64,000 nucleotides of DNA from Deltaproteobacteria bacterium. Its GTDB lineage: Bacteria; Myxococcota_A; Polyangia; Polyangiales; Houyiibacteriaceae. Where the stretch lies: NCBI GenBank assembly GCA_017644045.1, contig JAEPMI010000016.1:62001-126000 (forward strand), written 5' to 3'. The notes beneath the pieces were generated by a model. It had not been told where the DNA came from, made no database searches, and saw only the letters and a program-made list of their open reading frames with translations. A program made the position numbers and the translations under genes. Positions 42,189-50,876 of this stretch are shown here, piece after piece; within the stretch, counting starts at the first letter, position 1, and each line of letters opens with the position of its first letter.

Positions 42189-44536
42189 CCCGAGTGCTCG
42201 TGGTGAGCCCGCGCGAGGCGTGGGCGGGCGCGACGACGGCTGCGCTGCAGGGTGACGGTCTGAGCGTTCGCCACATGCCGACCGGCGAGCTGGCGATCGA
42301 TGCGTTCGTGCAGGAGCCCGCCGACGCGCTGATCGTCGAGCTCGAGCTGCCCGGGCGCGATGGCGCGGCGACGGTCGAGTCCATTCGCTGGGCACCGGGC
42401 GGCGACCGCGCGCTGGTGATCCTCGTCGGCGCCAACGCGGACCCCGAGCGTGTGCGCCGAGTGGCGCTCGAGCTACGGGCGCGTTCCGCGCCGGACGGCA
42501 ACCTCGGGAGCCTGCGAAGCGCGCTGGCGTCGTTGATGACGCCGACCGAGGATCAGCCCCTCACGGGAGAGATCACCAAGCAGGTCTCGAGCGAGGAGCT
42601 GATCGAGCAGACCCGCGCTCCGACCAAGGAGTCCGACGTGCGGATGCCCGAAGCCGCGATCGCGCCTGCGGTCACCGCGCTGCTGAACCCGGAAGACGAA
42701 GCCACCCGCGACACCGCCGAGACCGCCGCGATGGCGGACGACGCCCATGGTGACGACGCGGAAGGCCGCGAGGTCGAGGAGCGCGCGAAGGTCCTCGAAG
42801 AGGTGGCGCGCATCGAGGGCGACCTCGCCGAGACCTCGTTCGCGCGGACCCTCGCGCGCCTCGGAGAGCTGCGCGCCACCGGTGCGCTCCTGCTGAGCTC
42901 GAAGGGCGATCCGAGACCCACGACGACCAAGGAGTCGCCCAAGAAGGTCGTCTTCTTCCGCAACGGCATCCCGCTCCACGTCCGCTCGAACCTGGTGAGC
43001 GAGTGCCTCGGCCAGGTGCTGGCGCGGCAGGGTTGGATCGACAACGCGACCCTCGAGGACTCGCTCGCGAAGGTGCGGGCCGGGGGCGGCAAGCAGGGCG
43101 TGATCCTCGTGGCGATGGGCGCGCTGAAGCCGCGACAGCTGCGATCGGCGCTCGAGCTCGAGCAGCAGGAGAAGCTCTTCGACCTCTTCACCTGGCCGAC
43201 CGGCAGCTTCCGCTTCAGCGAGGCGATGTCGCCGCCCGGCGAGACCGTGACCCTCGAGATGTCGATGGCCGAGATGGTGGTTCGCGGCATCGCGCGGGTC
43301 CCGGCGCCGCGAGTCGTGGACGCCCTCACCGACCAAGCCGAGCGCTACCCGCGACCCCAGGCCGTGCGGATGGGGGGGCTGCGGCGTGCCGTGGACCCGC
43401 CCGCGAAGGCGCTGCTGGACGCCGTCGACGGGCGCACCACCACACGCGACCTTCTCCAGCGCTCCACGAACCGCACGGACGGCGCGCGCGCGCTGCACGC
43501 AGCGGCGTGCCTCGGGGCCGTGACCTTCCACGACGAGCCACTCGAGGTCCCGGCCGAGCAGATCGTGTCCGGTCAGTTCGATCTGACGTCCGAGGTTCGG
43601 CGGCTCGCGATGCTCCTGCGAGACGGTCAGTACGCGATGGCGCTGCGCGTGACGCAGGGCGACTCGGACGCGGCGAGCAAGGCCGCCGGCAAGCTCGAGC
43701 GCGCCATCCGCACCGGGCTGGAAGAGGAGCTGGCGTCGCCGGACTTGCAGGCGGCGGCGTTCGAGGTGCTCTCGCGTCTGCCACGCGCGGCGCTCGCCGT
43801 CGGCGGCGACTTCGAACGCTCGTCGATCCCGCCGCCCCCGATGGCTGCCGCGCCACCTCGCCACGAGACCGCCCAGCTCCCGTCCGACTGGGGCGACGAC
43901 GTGACCGAGACCTCGGTGGCCGAGGTGCTCCCGAGCGACGACGACGACGAGGGTCCGTCGACCACCGAGTTCCCGACCCTGCCCGAGCGAGACGCAGAAG
44001 CGGAGGCGCAGGCGCGAGCGGACGCGGCGTTCGTGGCCAAGGCCAAGGCCGCAGCCGCCGAGCAGGAAGCCGCGGAAGCCGAGCTCGCGGCGAAGCAGGA
44101 AGCCGCGGCGAAGGCCGAGGCCGAGGCGCGCGAAGATGCGGAGCGGCAAGCGCAGCTCGACGCACGCGTCGAGCGGATGCTGCGTGCCGAGCGCTTCTTC
44201 CGGCGCGGCTGCCGTGCGCTCGGGAGAGACGCGCGGGACCAAGCGCTCGAAGCGTTCGAGGAAGCGGTCGCCCTCGCGCCCGACGAGGGCGAGTTCCTCA
44301 TGCACCTCGGTTGGTCGCGCGTGCTCGCGGAGGGCGGCGACACGGACGCGGGCATCGGCGAGCTCCGCAAGGCCGCGTCGATGGTGCCCAAGATGGAGCA
44401 GGTGCACCTCTGGCTCGCGCGAGCGCTGCGCGACTCCGGCGACACCGCCGGCGCCCGCGACGCCTACGGCGATGCGCTCGCGGTGAACCCCGACTCGTCC
44501 GACGCGCTCGAAGAGCTACGGGCGCTCGGCACCTGA
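42185..44536 (+). CDS. Pseudo-receiver/DUF4388/TPR signalling protein
   Basis: 783 residues. Residues 1-100 resemble a response-regulator receiver, but the N-terminal acidic pair is absent (VLVVSPREAW) and the phospho-acceptor Asp is replaced by Glu (IVELELPGRDG), so it cannot be phosphorylated normally. Residues about 210-350 form a DUF4388 domain (EGDLAETSFARTLARLGELR, then FFRNGIPLHVRSN and QGVILVAMGALK). An Ala/Glu-rich coiled region (about 600-665) leads to C-terminal TPRs (ALEAFEEAVALAPDEGE, GDALAVNPDSS). GTG 42185 overlaps the glnE stop. Probably a non-catalytic scaffold of polarity or motility signalling, a family frequent in Myxococcota. Confidence 0.85.
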   Translation: MTRVLVVSPREAWAGATTAALQGDGLSVRHMPTGELAIDAFVQEPADALIVELELPGRDGAATVESIRWAPGGDRALVILVGANADPERVRRVALELRARSAPDGNLGSLRSALASLMTPTEDQPLTGEITKQVSSEELIEQTRAPTKESDVRMPEAAIAPAVTALLNPEDEATRDTAETAAMADDAHGDDAEGREVEERAKVLEEVARIEGDLAETSFARTLARLGELRATGALLLSSKGDPRPTTTKESPKKVVFFRNGIPLHVRSNLVSECLGQVLARQGWIDNATLEDSLAKVRAGGGKQGVILVAMGALKPRQLRSALELEQQEKLFDLFTWPTGSFRFSEAMSPPGETVTLEMSMAEMVVRGIARVPAPRVVDALTDQAERYPRPQAVRMGGLRRAVDPPAKALLDAVDGRTTTRDLLQRSTNRTDGARALHAAACLGAVTFHDEPLEVPAEQIVSGQFDLTSEVRRLAMLLRDGQYAMALRVTQGDSDAASKAAGKLERAIRTGLEEELASPDLQAAAFEVLSRLPRAALAVGGDFERSSIPPPPMAAAPPRHETAQLPSDWGDDVTETSVAEVLPSDDDDEGPSTTEFPTLPERDAEAEAQARADAAFVAKAKAAAAEQEAAEAELAAKQEAAAKAEAEAREDAERQAQLDARVERMLRAERFFRRGCRALGRDARDQALEAFEEAVALAPDEGEFLMHLGWSRVLAEGGDTDAGIGELRKAASMVPKMEQVHLWLARALRDSGDTAGARDAYGDALAVNPDSSDALEELRALGT

Positions 44537-44567
44537 GAGCCGGACGCCGGTCCGCGAGCTGCGTGAT

Positions 44568-45113
44568 TCATCGCCGGAGCCGCACGGTGCCGGAGCTCTG
44601 CTGGGCGGGAGCGGTCCGGGACGGATCGCCGTAGTACGGGGTCGCCGGGAAACGCGCGGTCCAATCCAACTGGAGGGTCCCGGACACCGGCTCCGAGACT
44701 CGCAGGTCGATGTCACCCGTCCGTTCGTCGTAGAGCCAGTCGGTGTCGGGCGGTCCGCTGCAACCGAGGACGGACATCGCCATCATAGCCGACGTGTACT
44801 CGCCAGGGGTCAGCTCGGCGAAGGAGGTCTCGAGCTGCAACAGGTGCATGACGCGGGACTCCGGGCCGTCGACGTGAAGCTCGACGGTGAGTCCGCGGAC
44901 GGTCTCGTCGGCCGAACGCACCTCCGCCGAGCCGGCCGGGGTCACGTCACCGATCGTCCCGGCCAGCGCCCCCTCGGAGGCTTCCAGTGGCTCCAGCATC
45001 GGCGTACCGGCGTCCATCGCCGCCGGTGTCCGCGAGGGCGGGTCGTGACGGTCGAGGTCGATCATGCAGGCTCCCAGACAGAGGCTGAGCGCGGCGAGGT
45101 GGAACGATCGCAT
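44568..45113 (-). CDS. Lipoprotein of unknown function
   Basis: 181-residue lipoprotein. ATG 45113 gives a signal peptide with lipobox LGAC (Cys16). The body begins with a Pro/Asp-rich stretch and includes TVELHVDGPESRVMHLLQLE and ELTPGEYTSAMMAM, beta-rich with no known motif. A longer frame to 45476 lacks a signal peptide and is rejected. The converging end of the DUF4388 gene lies 31 bases away. Confidence 0.78.
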   Translation of the reverse strand: MRSFHLAALSLCLGACMIDLDRHDPPSRTPAAMDAGTPMLEPLEASEGALAGTIGDVTPAGSAEVRSADETVRGLTVELHVDGPESRVMHLLQLETSFAELTPGEYTSAMMAMSVLGCSGPPDTDWLYDERTGDIDLRVSEPVSGTLQLDWTARFPATPYYGDPSRTAPAQQSSGTVRLRR

Positions 45114-45351
45114 GTCACCGCCAGCTGCAAGTCCCATGCGAAGCGCTGACCGCCGCGTGAGCGGGACCGACGCGCGACGCGGCGTGAGGCCTCGACCACA
45201 GGTGTGAGCGACCGACACGGTGGCCGCGGTGGAGGCGCGACGGAGCGGCGCGTGGTGATCTGCCCCGACCGAGTCCCCTCGTTCAACGGCCCTGCCGGGT
45301 GGCATGGGCGATGCACCGTCCTCTCGCATCACCCCGACGAAAGGACACTCC

Positions 45352-45549
45352 ATGAACTGGGAACAGGTGAACGGAAACTGGGAACAGGTGAAGGGCGCGC
45401 TTCGACAGAAGTGGGGCAAGCTCACCGACGACGATCTCGAGACCGCCGCGGGCAGCCGCCAGCGCCTGGTCGGCAAGATCCAGGAACGCTACGGCGACGC
45501 GAAGGAAGAGGCGCAGCAGAAGATCGACCGCTTCATCGACTCGCTCTGA
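45352..45549 (+). CDS. CsbD-like stress protein
   Basis: 65-residue protein of the CsbD family, small hydrophilic helical proteins usually induced by general stress; function unknown. It begins MNWEQVNGNWEQVKGALRQ and continues KWGKLTDDDLETAAGSRQRL, the family core. ATG 45352 has AAGGA 7 bases upstream, so a longer frame from 45304 is rejected. A strong hairpin follows the stop at 45564-45600. The 238-base gap before it holds no gene I can support. Confidence 0.9.
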   Translation: MNWEQVNGNWEQVKGALRQKWGKLTDDDLETAAGSRQRLVGKIQERYGDAKEEAQQKIDRFIDSL

Positions 45550-45563
45550 CGTGGGCGACTCCA

Positions 45564-45600
45564 GTGACGAGCCCTGGTCCCCGTGACCAGGGCTCGTCAC
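45564..45600. terminator. Perfect 16-bp hairpin after csbD
   Basis: GTGACGAGCCCTGGTC and its exact complement (45564-45579 and 45585-45600) enclose a 5-base loop. It lies between csbD-like (plus, ends 45549) and the GAF protein (minus, ends 45668). No T-run follows on either strand, so if it terminates it does so without the usual U-tract; it could instead be an mRNA stabiliser. Confidence 0.65.
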
Positions 45601-45667
45601 GCGTTGGGCGCGGCTAGGGTTTAGAGCGCCCCGACGTCGACCTGCCAACGCCGTCGCGCGCCCACGC

Positions 45668-46933
45668 TCAGTCGAGCTTGCGAGCTCGGGCGGTGAGCTC
45701 GGGGCTCGGATGGATGTGGAGGAAGCCTTCCTCCGCGTCGATGAGGAGCGGGTCCTCTTCGCGCACCCAGGAGAAGAGGCCACCGACCGAGACCAGCGTC
45801 GGAATCGCGGCGTGGGCGAGCAGGCGCGCGCCCAGCGAGTCGTCGGCCATCGGGTCGGCGACCACGATCGCCGAGGGGCGGCGGTCCAGGATGTCCAGGC
45901 AGAGCAGACCGCCGGGCGCCTCCGCCATGAGGAGCGCGCCCCCGGGGCGGACGAGCGGCCGCTGCTCGAGGTTGGAGTAGACCAGCCGGCAGAGCGCGGA
46001 GATCTCCGCGGCGCGACGCTCGAGCCACTCGAGCTCCTCGCCGCTCGCGGTCTGGAGCGGCGCCAGCGCATAGCGGCGGGCGAGCGCCCAGAGGCCGGCG
46101 GCGACGCCGCGCTGCTCGCACTCCTCGACGGCCGTGCGCCGGAAGCGCTCGTCGGACAGGAGCAGGCGCACGTTGGCGAGCTCGGCCGCGAAGTCGCCTC
46201 CCTCGTTCTCGAGGAGGATGTCGATGCGCTGGTTGAGCCGGCGCGCCACGGAAGCGAAGGCCTCGCTCACGTCTTCGCCGCCCGGGCGCTCGGGGAGCTC
46301 GGTGACGCCGCCGAGCGCGCGCAGGAGCTCGGCGCGCCCGAGCGCCTTGCCCGGCACCAGCGCCCGGCCCTTCAGACGCACCTGGCGGTTGGCGCCGCGG
46401 CGGGACTCGCGGGCGGCCTTCTTTCGAGCGCGCTCGCCACGGAGCGCGAGCGCGAAGGGCCCGACGATGGCTGCGGCGAGGGTCACGTCCTTCGCCGTGA
46501 AGGGGTCGTCCTCGGCTCGCTGGAGCACGACCACGCCGAGCACGTCGCCGTGGCGCAGGATCGGCAGCGCGAGGAAGTGCGGGAAGCGCTCCTCGCGGAG
46601 ACCCTCGACGCGCGCGAAGCGGTCGTGGGTGCCGTCGCTGGCGACGACCTCGCCGGTCTCCGCGGCCATGCCGGTGATGCCCTCGCCGACGGCGAGCTGG
46701 ACGTTGCCGACGGCGACGCGGGTGAAGCCGACGTTCGCGCGCATGACCAGCAGGTCCTCGTCCGAGGCGCTGCGCTCGCGGAGGTAGACGGAGACGACGT
46801 CGGCGGGCAGGAGCGTCGCCACCTCGCCGCAGAGGCGATGGAGCACGACGCGCAGCGGCTCGTACACCCGGCCCTCGTCATGGAGCCGGTGCAGCCGTCG
46901 GACTCGCTCGTCGCCCTCGATCCGCGCCTTCAT
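45668..46933 (-). CDS. GAF domain protein with PtsP-like C-terminus lacking the phospho-histidine
   Basis: 421 residues. The N-terminal GAF domain (about 25-165) is followed by a region resembling the swivelling domain of PTS enzyme I/PtsP (KGRALVPGKALGRAELL onward). The C-terminus ends LLIDAEEGFLHIHPSPEL, which matches the EI stretch after the active loop. Where EI has its phospho-accepting His in a GG-x-TSH-x-AI-MA loop, this protein has PMADDSLGARLLAHAAIP and no aligned His. The PEP-binding barrel is also absent. It is therefore probably a non-enzymatic sensor or PTS-partner protein. ATG 46933; the SDR gene lies 6 bases downstream. Confidence 0.85.
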   Translation of the reverse strand: MKARIEGDERVRRLHRLHDEGRVYEPLRVVLHRLCGEVATLLPADVVSVYLRERSASDEDLLVMRANVGFTRVAVGNVQLAVGEGITGMAAETGEVVASDGTHDRFARVEGLREERFPHFLALPILRHGDVLGVVVLQRAEDDPFTAKDVTLAAAIVGPFALALRGERARKKAARESRRGANRQVRLKGRALVPGKALGRAELLRALGGVTELPERPGGEDVSEAFASVARRLNQRIDILLENEGGDFAAELANVRLLLSDERFRRTAVEECEQRGVAAGLWALARRYALAPLQTASGEELEWLERRAAEISALCRLVYSNLEQRPLVRPGGALLMAEAPGGLLCLDILDRRPSAIVVADPMADDSLGARLLAHAAIPTLVSVGGLFSWVREEDPLLIDAEEGFLHIHPSPELTARARKLD

Positions 46934-46939
46934 CGGTCC

Positions 46940-47692
46940 CTACGTGACCTGCCGGGTCGGTCGCATCAAGACGTCGTGGATCTCGGCGCTCGCCGGAGCA
47001 GCCAGTACGTGCATCACGCTCTCGGCCACGTCGCCGGCGGTGAGCGCCCCACCCTCGCCCCGATCGGCGTAGGCCTGCTTGCCCTCGTCGACGTCCTCCA
47101 GGAAGACCTCGAGGAACTCGGTCTCGACGAAGCCCGGGCTGATCGAGGTCACCCGACAGAGGCTGCCGGCCGCGCGCAGCTCCTGACGCAGCCCCTCGGT
47201 CAGGCTGCGGACCGCGAACTTCGTGGCCGAGTAGACCCCGCTACCCGGCGGAACCCGGTGACCGGCCATCGACGAGATGTGGATCACGTGACCGTCGTCG
47301 CCGCGCTCCCGCATGTCGCCGATCGCCTCTCGCGTGCACACGCAGAGGGCGAGGAGGTTCACCTCGATCATCTCGCGCCAGTGCTCGGTCGCGCCGGTCA
47401 TCAGAGGTGCGTCGCGGCCGAGGCCGGCGGAGTTCACGAGCACGTCCACCCCACCCCATTCCTGGCGGACCTTCGCGAACATCGCCTCGATGGCGTCCGT
47501 ATCGCGGAAGTCGCAGGCGATGGCCAGACCTTCGCGACCGTCGACCATGGCCTGCAGTCGCTCCTTCCGGCGAGCCGTTACGACCACCTTCATGCCGGCG
47601 TCGAGCAGCCGCTCGGCGACCTCCTTGCCGATGCCGCTCGAGGCCCCGGTGACGAGCGCCACGCGCCCGCGCCATCGCTCCATACCGCTCAT
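46940..47692 (-). CDS. Short-chain dehydrogenase/reductase
   Basis: 250-residue SDR oxidoreductase, classical type, NAD(P)-dependent. The cofactor motif TGASSGIGKEVA starts near residue 13, NSAGLG is the NNAG-like motif, and the catalytic Ser-Tyr-Lys triad is visible as ISSM followed by YSATK. Substrate unknown. ATG 47692 overlaps the flavoprotein stop (ATGA), so both are translated together. In the P450/flavoprotein neighbourhood it may reduce or oxidise a lipid or terpenoid alcohol, but that is inferred only from position. Confidence 0.9.
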   Translation of the reverse strand: MSGMERWRGRVALVTGASSGIGKEVAERLLDAGMKVVVTARRKERLQAMVDGREGLAIACDFRDTDAIEAMFAKVRQEWGGVDVLVNSAGLGRDAPLMTGATEHWREMIEVNLLALCVCTREAIGDMRERGDDGHVIHISSMAGHRVPPGSGVYSATKFAVRSLTEGLRQELRAAGSLCRVTSISPGFVETEFLEVFLEDVDEGKQAYADRGEGGALTAGDVAESVMHVLAAPASAEIHDVLMRPTRQVT

Positions 47693-49218
47693 CCGTCCTC
47701 CAGGATCTGCATCGCCGCGTTGTGTCCGGCGGCGCCGATGACGGAGCCGCCGGGGTGGCATCCCGCGCCACAGGCGTAGAGCCCGCCGACGGGCAGGCGG
47801 TGCGGCACCCGGTCGTCGAAGCCGAAGGCGTTGTCGAGGTGGTGGATGTGGCCGCGGGTCAGACCGAAGCGCTCTTCGAGCTTCGGCGGCGTCAGCGGGT
47901 AGGTGTCGACCACCAGGTCGCTCGTGCCGGGTGCGAAGCGATCGCAGATGGAGAGCAGGTGCTCGGCGTAGCGCGACTCCTCCGCCTCCCACGTCGTGCC
48001 CTCGAGCGCGTAGGGGACCCACTGCACGAAGAGCGCGGCCGAGTGCCGGCCCTCGACGTCGGAGAGCGAGGGGTCGACCGTGGTGTGGATGTACCACTCG
48101 ATCGCCGGGAACTCGGGGAGCTTTCCGGCGCGCACGTCCGCGAAGGACTCGCGCAGCGTGTCGAGCACGACGTCTTCGTCGGGCAGCAGGTGGATGGTGC
48201 CGCGGTGCTGGCCGAGGTCCTCCGGCAGGCTCCGGAACTCCGGGAGCGCGTCGAGGCAGAGGTTGAGCTTCAGCGTGGTCCCGTCGCGGCGCCAGTCCTC
48301 GACCTTCGCCTGGAACTCGTCCGGGAACGGCGCGAGCTCGGCGAAGCGGAAGGGGTCGGTCCCGAAGACGACGGTAGGCGCGCGGAGCGAACGGCCGTCG
48401 GCCAAGGTGACGCCACGAGCGACGCCTTCTTCCACGTCGGCGGCCACGACCTCGGCGCCCGTCTCGAAGGTCACGCCGGCGTCGCGCGCCGCCTTCTCGA
48501 GGGTGCGCGCGACGGTGCCCATGCCTCCGGCCACGACCATCCAGGTGCCACCGGCGCCGGGGAGTCGGCACATGTTGTGGATCAGGAAATTCATTCCGGT
48601 GCCCGGCGTGTCCCAGTCGCCGTTCAGACCGGTGAAGCCGTCGGTCACCGCGTACATCGCCTTCAGCAGGTCGCTCTCGAAGCCGAAGCGCTCGAGGTAG
48701 TCGCCGATCGAGCCACGACAGAGTCCGACGAAGGCGTCGCGGAGCTCCGCGCGCACGTAGCGCTCGGCGGTCTCCTCGATGGAGAGCGGCGCGGCCATCC
48801 AGGCGGGACCGACGTCTTCGCGGAAGGCGTCGAGCTCGGCGGCGAGGCGCTGGTCGGCGTCCCAGTCCGCCTGACCGAAGTGGGCCACCATCTGGTCGCG
48901 AACGGCGTCCCGGTCGGATCCCATCAGCAGGTAGCGCTCGCCCGTGGTCGGCAGGAAGTAGTGCGGGTCGCGCCGGATGAGCGGGATGTCCACCTCGAGC
49001 TTCTGCACCAGCTCGGGCGGCATCAGCCCGAGCAGGTACGCGCCGGTCGAGCACTGGACGTCCGGGGCCTTCGGGAAGGGGCGCTCGGTGCGCGTGGCGC
49101 CGCCGATCGTGTCGCTGCGCTCGAGGACGTGGACGCGGCGCCCGGCCCTGGCGAGGAAGGTCGCACAGACGAGCGCGTTGTGGCCGGCGCCGACGATCAG
49201 GACGTCGTGGTTGCTCAT
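47689..49218 (-). CDS. Phytoene desaturase-like FAD-dependent oxidoreductase
   Basis: 509 residues. The N-terminal Rossmann motif LIVGAGHNALVCA binds FAD, followed by LERSDTIGGATRTE. The FAD-binding C-terminal signature GGLYACGAGCHPGGSVIGAAGHNAA is typical of phytoene-desaturase and PYROXD2-like amine/prenyl oxidoreductases. Membrane association is possible. The product is not known; carotenoid, steroid or other lipid substrates are all possible. ATG 49218 is used. Repeat copy B separates it from the P450, whose 3' end faces it. Confidence 0.88.
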   Translation of the reverse strand: MSNHDVLIVGAGHNALVCATFLARAGRRVHVLERSDTIGGATRTERPFPKAPDVQCSTGAYLLGLMPPELVQKLEVDIPLIRRDPHYFLPTTGERYLLMGSDRDAVRDQMVAHFGQADWDADQRLAAELDAFREDVGPAWMAAPLSIEETAERYVRAELRDAFVGLCRGSIGDYLERFGFESDLLKAMYAVTDGFTGLNGDWDTPGTGMNFLIHNMCRLPGAGGTWMVVAGGMGTVARTLEKAARDAGVTFETGAEVVAADVEEGVARGVTLADGRSLRAPTVVFGTDPFRFAELAPFPDEFQAKVEDWRRDGTTLKLNLCLDALPEFRSLPEDLGQHRGTIHLLPDEDVVLDTLRESFADVRAGKLPEFPAIEWYIHTTVDPSLSDVEGRHSAALFVQWVPYALEGTTWEAEESRYAEHLLSICDRFAPGTSDLVVDTYPLTPPKLEERFGLTRGHIHHLDNAFGFDDRVPHRLPVGGLYACGAGCHPGGSVIGAAGHNAAMQILEDG

Positions 49219-49226
49219 GTCGGCGA

Positions 49227-49389
49227 GCTGGCCTTTGAAGAGCTCACGTGGAGGGATTCGTTGGTCTGGGTGTGTGCCATGGTGCGTCCGCGAACCGAGG
49301 AAATGCCGAGTATTTTCGAGCGTGAGTGGATGGCGCCAGGGGGCGCGCTCAGGGCGCGAAGCGCCCGCGCCAGCTCTTCAAAGGCCAGC
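49227..49389. repeat. Dispersed structured repeat, copy B, with 18-bp complementary arms
   Basis: Arms GCTGGCCTTTGAAGAGCT (49227-49244) and its exact complement (49372-49389) enclose a core (49254-49366) that aligns with 16114-16224, including the 41-base identical run at 49286-49326. The small hairpin GGGCGC-GAA-GCGCCC (49352-49366) and the TGAG/CTCA pair are conserved. The arms have no sequence similarity to those of copy A, yet both pairs are complementary. It fills the gap between the P450 stop and the flavoprotein start. Confidence 0.85.
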
Positions 49390-49415
49390 AAGGCTGAAGG
49401 CTCCGGCGCCGGAAG

Positions 49416-50822
49416 TCACGCGGCGACGCGTGCCGAACGCGTACCGAACGTGAGCGGCATCCCGCCCGAAGGGCTGAGCGTGAGGTTGCGGCGCTTGGTG
49501 GTGTAGCGCTGGCCGGCCACGAGCTGCGGTACGCGCCGCGTCAGGAGGGTCGCGAGCACCACTCGCATCTCGTAGAGCGCGAACGCCTCTCCGATGCAGC
49601 GGCGGATGCCACCGCCGAAGGGGAAGTAGCGGTAGGGGCTGATCCGCTGGCCGATGAAGCGCTCGGGATCGAAACGGCGAGGCTCGGGCCAGATGGCCGG
49701 GTCGAAGTGCGCGAGGAGGATGCTGCAGCCGATCACCGTCTCCGCAGGCAGCTCCCAGCCGGCCACGCGGCGGGGCTCCTTGAGCACACGGCCGATGCCC
49801 GGCACGATCGGGTGGATCCGCAGCGTCTCCTTGGCGACCGCGGTGAGGTACTCGAGCTCGAGGATCCGGTCGGGGTCGACCACGCCGTCGGGGAAGGCCT
49901 CGTCGATCTCGGCGAGCAACCGACTCCGAACGTCCTCGTGGAGCGCGATGCGGTAGAGCGCCCAGGAGAGCGCGGTCGCGGTGGTCTCGTGGCCAGCCAC
50001 CAACATGGTCATCAGCTCGTCGCGGATTTCCTCGTCGCTCATCGGCGTGCCGTCCGAGTGCGTCGCCTGCAGGAGCGCAGCGAGCACGTCGACGCGCCCT
50101 TCGTTCGACTGCCCGCGGCGCCTCCGAATCATCTGCTCCAGCAGCTCCCGCACCCGCGCGCGGCGGCGAAGGAACCGGCCCCAGGGCGAGAGCGGTCCGA
50201 GGTCCCGCTGGAAGTGACGCACGAGGAGGCTGGGGTCATCGAGCGCTCGGAGCGTTCCGACCAGGAGCCGAACGAGCTCGTCGTCCGCGTCCGCGTCGAT
50301 GCCGAAGACCGTCTGCAGGATCACGTCGAGGGTGATCTGCTGAGTCACGCTCTGCGTGACCGTCACCGTGTGGGTCGCGACGCGCTCCAGGGCGCTGGAC
50401 GTCGCATCCCGCATCGCCTCGCCGTAGGCCTTCATTCGCTCGCCGCGAAAGGGTGGCAGGAGGAGCCGACGTTGCTCGAGGTGCGCGTCGTCGTCGAGCA
50501 CCAGCACCGAGTACGAGCCGAGGAAGGGCTCGAGGAGCTGGTTGGCCTCCCCCGCATGAAGCTCGCGCGCCCCACCCTTCAGGATGGCTTCCACGTGCTC
50601 GGGCTTCGACATCTGGACGAGCGGCCACATGCCCGGCAGCTCGATGGTGACCACCTCACCATGGCTCGCCCGAACCGAGCGAAGGAAGGCGACCGGCTCG
50701 TACAGAAAGGAGAGGAGCTGCAGCGCACCGGGCGCTCCGGGGCCTGGGGGAAGGTGGGTGCGTCCCTTGCGGCGGGTCCGCCCCACGCGAGCCGCAGCTT
50801 TGGCGGTCAGTGGGTTGAGCAC
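49416..50822 (-). CDS. Cytochrome P450
   Basis: 468-residue P450 monooxygenase. The oxygen-activation helix has AGHETT, the K-helix KETLRIHP (ExxR), and the heme loop FPFGGGIRRCIGEAFA with the Cys thiolate. No N-terminal membrane helix is present, so it is soluble, and the size and motifs fit the CYP110/CYP-like bacterial class that oxidises fatty acids or terpenoids. GTG 50822 is used; there is no convincing ribosome site. The redox partner is not in this gene set; the ferredoxin-reductase-like gene at 62648 is far away. The neighbouring flavoprotein and SDR suggest a shared pathway. Confidence 0.93.
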   Translation of the reverse strand: MLNPLTAKAAARVGRTRRKGRTHLPPGPGAPGALQLLSFLYEPVAFLRSVRASHGEVVTIELPGMWPLVQMSKPEHVEAILKGGARELHAGEANQLLEPFLGSYSVLVLDDDAHLEQRRLLLPPFRGERMKAYGEAMRDATSSALERVATHTVTVTQSVTQQITLDVILQTVFGIDADADDELVRLLVGTLRALDDPSLLVRHFQRDLGPLSPWGRFLRRRARVRELLEQMIRRRRGQSNEGRVDVLAALLQATHSDGTPMSDEEIRDELMTMLVAGHETTATALSWALYRIALHEDVRSRLLAEIDEAFPDGVVDPDRILELEYLTAVAKETLRIHPIVPGIGRVLKEPRRVAGWELPAETVIGCSILLAHFDPAIWPEPRRFDPERFIGQRISPYRYFPFGGGIRRCIGEAFALYEMRVVLATLLTRRVPQLVAGQRYTTKRRNLTLSPSGGMPLTFGTRSARVAA

Positions 50823-50876
50823 GAGCGCATGATAGTGCGAAGCGCGCTCGTGCTCGACCCTGCGCTGCTCCAGGCC

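Noticed and set aside
39252-42395. A 1047-codon minus-strand frame opposite glnE
   Set aside because: Its translation is rich in Arg, Gly and Leu with no motif, while the plus strand encodes complete GlnE.
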